Part shown: piece by piece, positions 9,093 to 20,121 of the stretch
Layout: each line of letters starts with the position of its first letter
How positions within the stretch are numbered: the stretch's first letter is position 1
From: Halichondria panicea
Taxonomy: Eukaryota > Porifera > Demospongiae > Suberitida > Halichondriidae
Length of the DNA: 64,000 bases
Direction: 5' to 3'
NCBI RefSeq assembly: GCF_963675165.1
Contig: NC_087383.1
Coordinates: 2,014,979 to 2,078,978 of the forward strand
Notes under the pieces: generated by a model
Told to the model about the DNA's origin: nothing
Databases searched by the model: none
The model's input: the letters and a program-made list of their open reading frames with translations, nothing else
Translations under genes and position numbers: made by a program

Positions 9093-12043
9093 ATGGCCAC
9101 TAAAGAGCAGAACCAAGGTATAAAGACTGTCATGTTTCCTATAAAGGATAAACCCAATGATTGCTAAAGCATAAAACCCTCATTGGTGATTGCTAATCTT
9201 GTGTGCTTGCTATCTATTTCAGAGCTCACAATTGACGATCTGAAGACAGAAATGAAACTGACTGATGAGCAGCTCAATACAGCAATAAAGGAACCAGATT
9301 TACCCGAGTTAGCAGCATGTTTCGACAATGTTCACAAAGGCTATCTTGAAAAATTGGAGCTCTCACCTGGAGAGCAAACTGACGTGAGGACTAGAGCATA
9401 TGTAGATGGCACTCTGGCAGGAATGTTGCTGGCTTTGAAATTCTGGATTCTGACCAACAGACAAGACGCCACTTTCCAAGCTCTGCTACTCATCATACTC
9501 TCCCTGCTCAAAGAAGACGTTGCTGTTCGAGTGTGCAAGTACTTGTCTGACAAATGTGAGTCTGTTATGTGAGAGTGTGGTCATTGTGGTACCATACGTT
9601 GTGGGAGTGATTGCAACCAAATAAGGGACTCTTCAACTTAATTGCTATTGTTACACATACAATTCTGTATTAACTATCACCAGGAATAGTACTCACCTAT
9701 TGTTTTGTTTCCCCAGACTCCACCACCTCGTGTCCCCCCTCCCGAGAGAGGGTCCTGCTGAACCACAAGCTGTCCTCGTACAGGGACTACCTACAAAGTC
9801 GCTACAGAGCACGAGTATCCACATCAGCCACACAATGGCCTCCTGTTCCAACAAACAAAGTCTTCAAACTGGCCATGATTCAGAAGGAGAAAATACAGAG
9901 AGGAAGAATCGACGATGAATTTGTTAAACTAACAATTACGGGGAAAATTGATGACATTTTACTTTTAAAGACTCCTGTTAACTTGACTAACATTTTCTCT
10001 GAGATTGGGGATAGACGAAACTTTGTGTTGATTGAAGGAGCTCCCGGCTCTGGCAAGAGCACCCTTGCTCTACACATCTGTCAGGAGTGGGCAAAGGGGA
10101 AACTGTTCCAAAAGTTCGATATTGCAATCCTCGTGAAACTGAGAGATCCCCTTGTTAGAGAAGCAAAGACAATTGCTGACGTACTTCCCTGCATTGATAC
10201 GGCCGTGGCTAACAAGACAGAGGCAGTTATAAAATCACTGTATGGCAAAGGTGTACTGTGGGTGCTAGACGGATGGGACGAGCTTCCTTCTGACCTCCCT
10301 AGAGACTCAATCATCAACAAACTAATTCGACCAGACATGTCACAAAAAGGAGCCCTACACGAATCAGCTGTGATTGTAACATCTCGACCATCATCTTCGG
10401 CTGAGCTCCACCCACTAGTGTCGTCCAGGGTAGAAGTGTTAGGGTTCACTCCACATCAACTAGAACAGTATTTTACCGAGTGTCTGAATGGTGACTCACA
10501 AGCTGTGCAGACTCTACTGGAGAGAATTCGAGAGAACCCAGTGGTAGAAGGTAGCTGCTACCTCCCCCTCAATGCTTCCATCATCGTTAATTGCTTCTTG
10601 TCTGATAACCACTCACTCCCAACATCCAACCACGGGATATTCATATCAGTTGTCCAGAGCTCTCTCAAGAGATACCTCAAGGAGAAGTTGAGGAAGACCA
10701 TTCCAGTGGGAAACATCACATCCCCAGACTCACTGCCCTCGGAAATCAGAACACAGACCGTACAAATGTGTCAACTTGCATATCATGGGATTGAAAAAAA
10801 TAAAGCAACATTTACTGACGGTGATTTGGCCGCTCTTCACATTACGAAGGAGATTTCAAACGTTGGATTATTACAAACTGTTCCCAGCATCATTAGCGAT
10901 GGTGATCTGGTTTACTACTGCTTTCTCCACCTGTCTATTCAAGAGCTACTAGCAGCAATCCACATCTCTCTCATGCCTCCCAAGCAACAAATTTCTGTAT
11001 TCCAGAAGCTCTTCGGGAATCCTCGATTCAGTGCAGTCTTCCAGTTTTATGCTGGTATCACCAAACTGAGTACTAGTAGACCAATCCTCAGTTTGCTACC
11101 TCGATTCTTGTGTCCAGTTCCAGCCACTGTTTTTGATCTGGTCAGAAAGGTTGTCAAAAATAAGAAAGAGAAAGATTATGGTGAGCCGAAGCCCCTTTTG
11201 TTGTCCCTCATCAATTGTTTGTACGAAGCTGAAGACTCGCGACTGTGTGTGTTTGTGGCTAATCTTCTTAATCACAATCTATATCTTGATTACACTACAA
11301 TGAATCCTATTGACTGCCTCTCTGTTGGATATTTCGTATCAGCTTGTTCCAACACCAGTAATGGATTCATACTTAGCCTCAACAATTGCTCTATTGGTGA
11401 CCAAGGCTGCAAATTTCTGGCCCGAGGACTCTCCAAGTGTCCCAACTCTAATAATGATATTCCTACAGCAGGGATACACATCGCTGAGATTATCGAGAAC
11501 ATTAGTTCAATATCTGAATTGAATTTGTCTGATAATGCCATTGGTAACAGTGGGCTTAGCACACTCTGTGATGCCTTGTCAACTAACACATCATTAAAGA
11601 GCCTGAACCTGACCAATTGCTCACTAACAATATCAGACGACAATGGAGCTGCCCTCTATCAACTTCTGAATACAAACAATTCCCTCGAATATCTTAGTTT
11701 GTATGGTAACACAGTGACTAGCTGTCGTCACATTGCTGCTGGACTTGCAGTCAATAAGACTCTGAGAACATTGGACTTGAATTCCTGTGCACTGACTGAT
11801 CAGAGTATCGAGGAGCTATCAACTGGACTGATCAACAAGATTAAAGCACTGTACATATGGGATAATGACTCAATAACAGAAGATGGAATGAAGACGCTTG
11901 CCAGACATCTAACCACCCACTGCTCTGAACTGACAGCATTGTGGATACCCAGACACCTAATATCCTGTATCGAGACAGTATTCAGGGACACTCACAAAGA
12001 GAGGAAGAGAAATGGACTACCCGAGATTTATTGTGTTAATTAG
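9093..12043 (+). CDS. NLR1: Death-fold / NACHT / LRR receptor
   Basis: Model: join(9093-9117, 9223-9555, 9717-12043), 894 residues, GT-AG introns, phase 1 at both joins. Exon 1 encodes MATKEQNQ. Exon 2 (residues 9-119) is an alpha-helical Death-superfamily-like domain with ELTIDDLKTEMKLTDEQL and LLIILSLLKEDVAVRVCKYL. Exon 3 holds a linker, then NACHT with Walker A GAPGSGKS (residues 227-234), Walker B-type LDGWDE (303-308) and the sensor-like VTSRPSSS. At least five degenerate LRRs of the LxLxxNxI/CxL type follow from about 11370 to 11940. NACHT proteins are ATP-dependent oligomerising switches; an intracellular immune sensor role is inference from the family. Compared with NLR2, it has lost 8 LRR codons at 11440-11480 and one LRR pair. 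The start was chosen because the same first exon and donor recur in all five copies. Confidence 0.93.
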
Positions 12044-12173
12044 ATTAATAATTAATTATTAAATTGAGATTGATTGATATTCATACAGTTTTGACGATTG
12101 ATTTTATTTTCTGCCATAATTATATCACAATGTCATTATAATATCAATGACAATTTGAGAAAAGTACTATTAA

Positions 12174-13070
12174 CCCTTTCCCGGCTTTAATTAAAACAAA
12201 ATAATACAGAATAAATACATGTTTTTCTTTAAAAATCCATATCTTATGAACCGTACATTGAAATCACTCGTAACTATTTCCTACAGGTAGCCCAGACCCC
12301 GGGGGTACCATGACATCATCATCGTTACCTAGCAACTGACCACCCCCAACTAATTAGCGATTGTTTACAAACATTCACAATTATGTACACAAACAATATT
12401 ATACGAAGGCACAAAGTGACTATAGACACTAAGTAAGTGTTCTCAATGTTCTCACGGTGACATAGTTCGATCAGGATCTGCCGAAACTTCTCTGCGAGGT
12501 CGTATCAGCAGACGCCCTTTTCCCGGGAAACGTTCTTCACCTACACACACGTTTATAAGTTCAATGGTGGCTCATGATATCCACTGCTGTACTAACTAGC
12601 CTAAGCAAACCTATACTGAAGCTATCCTGAAGCTATCAGAATACAGTAGGTTGTACAAATGCTACTCTAGACTTACCAGATCCAGAAACTTGGTCCAGCT
12701 CCTTCAGGCTCCTCAGGCTCTTTATTTTTTAGCTTGAGGTAGCTTCCTACCTAGCTACGATCCCAGTCACTGTCCTCTCACTCTACAAGGCCATAAGCAT
12801 CGATATTCTCACTGTCTAGCAGCTCTAGAGCCCCACTGAGGTTGTACTACAAAGATCTTGAAGTCATCATCAAACGGTCACTTTTCTTTCGACAGTACTG
12901 CACAAAGCGTACCTCGAAGCAAGATGTTGAAAATACCACGTGAAAGAGCAGCTCAATGCGCATGTGCTGGTACCTACAGTGTGCGCATAGCTCCAACACA
13001 GCCCGCACAGCAAATTTTTGAAAAATCTCGGTCAGCTGGACAACATATGTAGTCCAAAGCCGGGAAAGGG
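12174..13070. mobile_element. piggyBac-like non-autonomous element at TTAA
   Basis: The 897-bp element has ends CCCTTTCCCGGCTTT and AAAGCCGGGAAAGGG, with TTAA at both sides (12170-12173, 13071-13074). The paralogous site after NLR2 (about 26742-26765) reads actattaataag with a single TTAA, a clean empty site. TTAA duplication and CCC-starting TIRs are the piggyBac signature. No transposase frame remains. A second copy, in opposite orientation, is at 41334-42238. Confidence 0.9.
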
Positions 13071-13158
13071 TTAATAATAGTATAATTACTATAATAGTAT
13101 GTTAGAACATTACGTCGTTAATAACGTGTCAATAGTACATGCAGATGATATAAATAAT

Positions 13159-15798
13159 TCATGCACTGCTGTGAATAGTCAATGAATACATGCACTTTGC
13201 TAATGGCAAATCCAATTTAACGCTCTGTCGATTTTTGTTCATGAGAAAGATGAGCAGATTAACGTTCACTTTGGTCCTCCCAAACATCTTCATGATTGCC
13301 AGGTCCTCGTATTGCAGCTGAAGGAGGTCCTGTGTGGGGAGAAGAGAGGGCAGTGAAACACTTCAACTGGTATAAGACAAAGAATGCATGTATTTGTAAG
13401 ACAAATGAATACATGTACTTACATACACCGTACAAGCATACCAACACTATACCTGACACAAGGCAGTAAACTTCTTGAACACTTTACGTACCTACCATCT
13501 ACCTGTACACACACCCTCACCTGGAGGACCAGCTCCACCTTCTCTATCTGCCTGATGTGATCTCAAACACAACATTTCCGAACCTGAACCTGGGCGAGTA
13601 AGAAATAATGTTCACATAATTATAGCATAACGTTGCACATAAGATCAAAGCTGTAGCAAGCAGTCAGGCTGACCAGATTTTGGCCTAACCACTTTTTGCA
13701 GCTGGGTAGGTAATGGTCGTAAATATGTGACAGGGCCTAGGAAAACCCCCCTTAACGCGGCACTAATTAAATTAAGCTATAGGTCAATTTAGTAGAAATG
13801 AAAAACATGGGCAAAAAATTTTTTTTTTCACAGGTGCTAACTTCAGCCCTTCCTCTACCTACCTGTAAAAATTTGGCTCTCTACAAAGCTTTAAACAGGT
13901 CAAGCCCTGACGTTGAAGAAACTCACCGAACGTTCATTTTTTACAATGAAATTTACTGTCTATGTGAGGGGAAATTCCCTGGGAATTTCCCTATTATTGT
14001 TAATTATTTTTAACAAAAAAAAATTACAACTTGTACAGGACTATTTCATCAGCCCAGTACTTACAATCATCAAGAGGAGCCAGGTATATTATAGCTCCAC
14101 TTCTTAACAAACATAATTTAGCAACAGAAATTCATTAGAAAGAGCAGCTATCTAGCTAGCTAGCTTGGCGTAGATCCACTCTTGTTTCTTTAGATGTATG
14201 TATCCCGTGCCACTTGTCTTCATAAACCCTCCATAACAACCTACAGATAAGTAGTAAGTTAAGATAGACACAATATCAATGTCACTTACATTCTAGCCAA
14301 TAGACTATTGTTTCTCAGGCCTCCGACACTCGCAACAACCTGGGGGAACCATCCATATAAATGTTATAGGACAATTTCACAGGGTTTCCTGGGCTCTCCA
14401 AGATGTGATCACTCATCCCATCAGGCCTGCTAATACTAAGCACAATGGCAGTGATACCAATACTAAATTAAAGGAGGAAAGCTTCTTGTAAGGCTAATAA
14501 TAAGTTGGATCTAGCATATAGACGAATACTAAGTGAAAGGCCACCTATAATAGATCAGACAGGCTTCCTTTAAGCTTTATGAAGAACAGAGACACTTTTT
14601 GTAGGCTCCATACAAGTGAGCGATCTATTATAAGACTGATACATGACACAGAAAGTAAGTACAAGCTGATAACAAGACATGAAAGCTTACCATTGGAGCG
14701 ACGGGAGTCTTTGTCTTTTTATTTCTTCGAAGATCCTTCCTAGATGCTAAGCAATCCAGCTACATAGCTATACTAGCTAGCTAGAGAGTCCTAGAATGCC
14801 TAGCCTTCATCTAACTAACTCGTCTTCTCCAGAAAATCTTTTACTAAGCTTTATGAGTATACGGAAGTGCCCGGAAATCAATAATTGAACTTCAATTATT
14901 CATGAAGTTTGAGCGTCATTTACTCAAGAGGGCGTTGCAATACTTCGTAGCGTTCCCTCGAACATATCTCCGGATAGAAAATAGCTAGGAGGTCGATCTT
15001 GGTATCATTTTGAAGCTCAGAGAACGCTTTATCTGATTCAACAATAAAAATAAACTTGGGTACACCCGCGTTAAGGGGTGTTTTCCTAGGCCCTGTCACA
15101 TATTGTAAGTGATAATGCACATGCTGTTTTGGTGAGGAAAAGTGATGACCTTTTCTGAGGTAAAAAATTCACCACTGTATGCAATAGTACAAAAACAGTT
15201 GACCTTTAATTGTAAGTTGGCCTGACCACTTTAAAGTTGCTTGCTACGCCCCTGCATGAAGATTGGGGCATAAAAATAAGTTAATAGCCTCACACTGGAG
15301 GAATTGTTAAAGTCTAGATTAGTAGTAGAGTCTGAGCTTCAGTCAAACAGTGGACAAAGTACGTACCAGAGCAATTAATGGCACATGTGATGATTATCAT
15401 GTTGTTTAATAGAAGTATGCTAGTATAACGGCTACTCTCACTCAAATATACGGAGACTCACAGAGTGGGTGGAGCATATCTCCATGGACACTGATGTATG
15501 GATGATTGACTTGGTCACGTCAGAGTACTTGTCGATACCCAGCCTTCTGTCCGGGGGGTCGACTGTCGATGCTCGCAAGAACTCTCTGTGGGGGGTACAG
15601 CGAGTGTATGTATATTCATACCCTCGATCTGCATGGCAACGAAAATAGCTAATGTGCAATTTAGATCATACGATACTTTAGTAGAAGGTAGAAACACATA
15701 CAAATTCAGTTTTGGTTATCACATTTCTTATACCTAAATCTTGAAGGCGTCCGAGTGTACGGGTTCATTACTGACAGGGCAGCACTCTCAGCCTCAAA
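13159..15798 (-). pseudogene. IQGAP: IQGAP-like C-terminal exons, fragment after NLR1
   Basis: IQGAPs are actin/Cdc42/calmodulin scaffolds. - strand pieces, in order: 15734-15798 (FEAEN-type exon); 15462-15595 (FLRASTVDPPDRRLGIDKYSD, then MEICSTHS, matching the post-GRD region); 13514-13580 (RQIEKVELVLQ); and 13159-13329 (DLLQLQYEDLAIMKMFGRTK, then VNVNLLIFLMN and a stop), the family's extreme C-terminus. The 13.5-kb exon lacks 43 nt present at 51425-51533, which shifts the frame into a stop, and the exons between the post-GRD and C-terminal parts are missing. A 1.37-kb transposon sits in the middle. It is a tail-only pseudogene on the - strand, convergent with NLR1. Confidence 0.8.
13727..15099. 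mobile_element. 1.37-kb non-autonomous DNA transposon, TIR GTGACAGGGCCTAGGAAAAC
   Basis: The ends are inverted repeats (GTGACAGGGCCTAGGAAAAC; the right arm is its near-perfect complement, extending through ttaacgcgg). The paralogous locus near 27400 reads gtaaatattgtaagtg without the insert, and here both flanks carry atat, implying a 4-bp (or palindromic TA-type) target duplication. The interior has only short spurious frames. Confidence 0.8.
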
Positions 15799-15996
15799 CT
15801 GTGCAAAGGAACAGGAAAAACACGATAAACTCTTAAACCAACAGACAATAATCATGGAAAGTTAATAATTTTCTGCTGATTTGGCGTTTTTTACCAACAA
15901 ATAATTATCTCTAGTCCAGTACTAATTTAATGTACATAGATGCAGTGCATAATGTAGGCCATAATCTGTACAGGTATACTGTACCACTTTTATCAC

Positions 15997-16116
15997 CTGT
16001 TGTTTGTAGCACTCAAATATCTACCCCATCGGCACACTGCTCTGCTCCAACTCCTCACAGCGATCCAGTGCCTTCTTGAGCTCTTCCTCCATCACAAGTC
16101 TCTCTTGCACAGCAGA
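15997..16116 (-). pseudogene. Exon of unidentified coiled-coil gene (SAVQERL exon)
   Basis: The reverse strand reads SAVQERLVMEEELKKALDRC, then EELEQSSVPMG, a heptad-rich helix, with an acceptor cag before it. A stop follows where the better copy at 30177-30330 continues VDGVDIFECYKVTGEG. Here it is joined directly upstream of the IQGAP FEAEN exon, a juxtaposition also seen at 28.6 and 56.6 kb. Confidence 0.6.
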
Positions 16117-16825
16117 CTGGGTAATAGATTGCATGGTGGTCATGTACACACACACAGGTATACAGATACAACCATCACAACATCGTGGTAGTGGTACAGT
16201 AGTTATATAATTGCAGGTACATGTATTAATAAAAGCACCGCGGGTGCTGATGCCTCGGTGGAGGTGCAAAGCTACATAACATAAAGCTACACACATTATC
16301 ATGATGAATATTTTTGCATTTTTGCTGCATGCAAACTCAAATTGCATGGTGGTCGATCATGTACACACACACACACACACACACACAGGTAATACAACCA
16401 CCATGTGGTAGTGGTACAGCTGTTTGCTCACTGCATTACCACAAAACAACAAAATACCATACAATGTTGCTATGCAAACAACATGTGGTCCTAAGTAATG
16501 ATGGCTTCTAGCACTTGTATGTTAAATGGGTACTTTTTGAGGGTTACAAAATGGCTAATCTGTGAGACCCTCAAAAATTACCCGCTATAAGGTGGCATCA
16601 ATATTATAGTAAATGCTCTCACGATCTACTCTTGGTGGTATATATGAAAACTCACATACAAATTATGGTGAGGATCTGAAATGGAGAATGGGCGGGGACT
16701 AGCTTGCATATACCAGCAGATATGATATACATGTAGCTACTAACCGTCCACTGAATGTATGGAAAGCAGTGTGAAGGCTGAAGAAACTGTTAGTACGAAG
16801 TACTGCAAAGGACATCAAACAGTGC

Positions 16826-17322
16826 ATGTACATAGTGGGACCATATAGGCAGTGCATGTACATACTGGGACCATAGGCAGTGCATGTACATAGTGGAGCC
16901 ATAGGCAGTGCATGTACATAGTGGGACCATAGGCAGTGCATGTACATAGTGGGACCATAAGCAGTGCATGTACATAGTGGGGCCATAAGCAGTGCGTGTA
17001 CATAGTGGGACCATAAGCAGTGCATGTACATAGTGGGACCATAAGCAGTGCGTGTACATAGTGGGACCATAGGCAGTGCATGTACATAGTGGGGCCATAA
17101 GCAGTGCGTGTACATAGTGGGACCATAAGCAGTGCATGTACATAGTGGGACCATAAGCAGTGCATGTACATAGTGGGGCCATAAGCAGTGCATGTACATA
17201 GTGGGACCATAGGCAGTGCATGTACATAGTGGGACCATAAGCAGTGCATGTACATAGTGGGACCATAAGCAGTGCATGTACATAGTGGGACCATAAGCAG
17301 TGCATGTACATAGTGGGGCCAT
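16826..17322. repeat. 28-bp minisatellite, left half
   Basis: Tandem 28-bp units contain tgcatgtacatagtgggacc followed by ataagc or ataggc, about 18 units here. The unit contains no stop on the - strand in any frame, so three overlapping long frames with a 28-residue period appear; they are artefacts. The array continues at 18001 after a transposon that splits it. Confidence 0.92.
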
Positions 17323-17998
17323 CTCAGGTGCATTAAGGACTGGGACCAACATAAAAAAGACATTTATAAGAGGCATTTATAAGAGGCACTTCAACCTGCT
17401 GATGTTTACTGTGTATATTGATCTGTGTAAAACTTTTATGATGAAATGAAACACTGGCTTCCATTCTCTAGGAAAATATTAAATGAAGCCCCGCCCACTA
17501 ATTGATCAGTGGGGGTGGTCCGTTTTGTCGAAGCACTATTTCACTTTTCTATTGAAAAATCGGCGTTTAAACACTAAGTCTACTAGCTATTGCTGCTGCT
17601 CATTATACTTAGTTCTATCTAAGCTAACAACTCACTCTAGCGCTTAGCCCTCCTGGTCTTTGCAAAGGAGAAATAACAGAAAATTGTTTGATGTAGCAGT
17701 CTCATCTTGGATAGTAGGCTTCCCAGGGACATGGTCAACAATTTTTTGACAAAGTACAAGGATAAATCAGCTAAGGAAGGCTTATGGAAGTCATCTATTG
17801 CCTCGCAAGCTTTACTAGAGGGTGTTTTAAACGCCGACTAAGTCACTTCTCTAAACTAGCTGAATTACTGCAAAATGAAAAGGGAGTGGTACGTTGAAGT
17901 AATGAACGCGTGGGCGGAACCATGGCGACCGCATGGGCGGGGCTTATAATTTGCAAATTCAGCAATAATTGAAGGTCCCAGTCCTTAATGCACCTGAG
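17323..17998. mobile_element. 676-bp DNA transposon inserted in the 28-bp minisatellite
   Basis: Ends CTCAGGTGCATTAAGGACTG and its complement at the right are inverted repeats of about 25 bp. Removing the element and one AT restores the repeat unit ggccataagc, so the target duplication is 2 bp (AT). A 2-bp AT duplication recalls ISL2EU-type elements, but this is inference. There is no open frame of note inside. Confidence 0.85.
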
Positions 17999-18000
17999 AT

Positions 18001-18655
18001 AAGCAGTGCGTGTACATAGTGGGACCATAGGCAGTGCATGTACATAGTGGGACCATAAGCAGTGCATGTACATAGTGGGACCATAAGCAGTGCATGTACA
18101 TAGTGGGGCCATAAGCAGTGCATGTACATAGTGGGACCATAGGCAGTGCATGTACATAGTGGGACCATAAGCAGTGCGTGTACATAGTGGGACCATAGGC
18201 AGTGCGTGTACATAGTGGGACCATAGGCAGTGCGTGTACATAGTGGGACCATAGGTAGTGCGTGTACATAGTGGGACCATAGGCAGTGCGTGTACATAGT
18301 GGGGCCATAAGCAAGGCAGTGCGTGTACATAGTGGGGCCATAAGCAGTGCATGTACATAGTGGGACCATACGCAGTGCGTGTACATAGTGGGACCATAGG
18401 CAGTGCATGTACATAGTGGGACCATATAGGCAGTGCGTGTACATAGTGGGACCATAGGCAGTGCATGTACATAGTGGGACCATAAGCAGTGCATGTACAT
18501 AGTGGAACCATAGGCAGTGCATGTACATAGTGGGACCATAGGCAGTGCATGTACATAGTGGGACCATAAGCAGTGCATGTACATAGTGGGACCATACGCA
18601 GTGCATGTACATAGTGGGACCATAGGCAGTGCATGTACATAGTGGGACCATAAGC
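18001..18655. repeat. 28-bp minisatellite, right half
   Basis: The same 28-bp unit as 16826-17322, about 23 units, with a few length variants (for example an extra cagtgc-spaced partial unit near 18312). The halves were one array before the 17323-17998 insertion. From 18656 to about 19030 I see no gene: a remnant ending tgaaaccctgac (end of a MITE) and AT-rich sequence. Confidence 0.92.
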
Positions 18656-20121
18656 TCTGTACACACACTAGATGTCAATTTGAGTACCTTTTCTACTTTG
18701 CTCAAGACAATCATTCCGCCAAATTTGTCCGGTGGCTGCCTCCTGAACCCCCCCAACTGTTCAACAGCGTACGGCAGTCGTCATTTCCCCCCTTAGCTTA
18801 AAAATCCTGCTTGAAACCCTGACAATAGTGAATATTTGTGACATACCGTATAAGTAGAGGTTGTATGGTGAAAATGTTCGTATATTTCGTACTGTAGAGC
18901 ATCATACACTGTACGAAAAATAAAACTACAAAACTATTCTACAGTAATAGGCTCAATGTGGCTGTATGAATATTTAAAATACGAAATATTTCCAGTCCTA
19001 CAGTATTATAAACTCTTTAACTCTTTTTTGTCTCTGTGGGGGTACGTGTACAGTGGATAATGTACACTACAGGGCTGTAGGGGTACGTGTTAGATACTGT
19101 ACCCTGGGGGGCTGTGGGGGGATAAGATAATGTACACTGGGGGGTACATGTCTACACTGTAAGTAGACACTGGAGGGAACAATTGAAATGCTTGAATAAA
19201 CAATCTTGTTCAGAAAGTGACGGAGTATGTTGGACCTGAAAGCTATCAATGTTACGTTATGGACAGTCAAGTCAGAATTTACAGTTGACCGTACACGACC
19301 ATAAGTATCAAGCATGATCAAGGGCGTATACAGAGAAGAGGGCATGCAACTCACTATGTACCCTACGTACTCATCCGACTTTGTATCAGAGACCGGATAT
19401 GCTAAAAATAGAATTCAGTATACGGATGTGAACAAGTGGGCGGTGCTGTTTACGGAGTTATAATTATGGGCGTGTACATCAGAGCTGCCTTTGCTAGCTA
19501 GCTAGCTAGCTAACATAACATGAACAGTGCAGTATTATTTTAGAGAAGTGTCATGACCAGTCCTAGTCCAGCCAGGTCCAATACAACCCCTTCGAGCAGG
19601 AAGTTAAGTGCTGGGCGCATTGTTAAGAAGTACCAGAGACTCAGGAAGACAGGTTTATTGTACCTAGGTTTCATCTTCTTGGACTTGCAACTGTTGGATG
19701 GTTTGCCTCTTTGCCTTTGACACTGCTAGTACGAGCCATACTGCTGCTGAGAACTAGTTTTACTATGCTGCAATCAAGCTAGCTAGCTAGCACAGATATA
19801 AAAAATACTTTGATTTACCTTGTGCGGTCAAAGGTTACGCGTGGGCGTTTTTGTGGGCAGTTCTAAAAATAGCTCACTACAAAGTCGGATGATCTGAGAA
19901 TAGGGCGAGAGTTGCATGCCCTCTTCTCTGTATACGCCCTTGGCATGATGCACTAATAATAATACACTATGGTGAGAACCGTTTCCAAGTTGGCCACCAG
20001 TATATACGTGTACCTGCATGGCTTCCACGACGATGATGTACACACCAGCTGTGAATTCCTTGTCTGATATCCATAGTTTGTTTAGGTCAAAGTGTCTATA
20101 AGGGGAGCAATGGAGTGCTAC

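Noticed and set aside
9375..12043. A diversity-generating retroelement in the window
   Set aside because: The LRR codon pattern is suggestive, but no reverse transcriptase, template repeat or accessory gene is present here; it is reported only as a pattern to test.
16826..18655. CRISPR-like array (28-bp repeats)
   Set aside because: Repeats are contiguous with no unique spacers, and the genome is eukaryotic.
16699..18756. Overlapping - strand frames of 170-270 residues in all three frames
   Set aside because: The 28-bp repeat unit has no stop in any - strand frame, so frames with a 28-residue period arise automatically.
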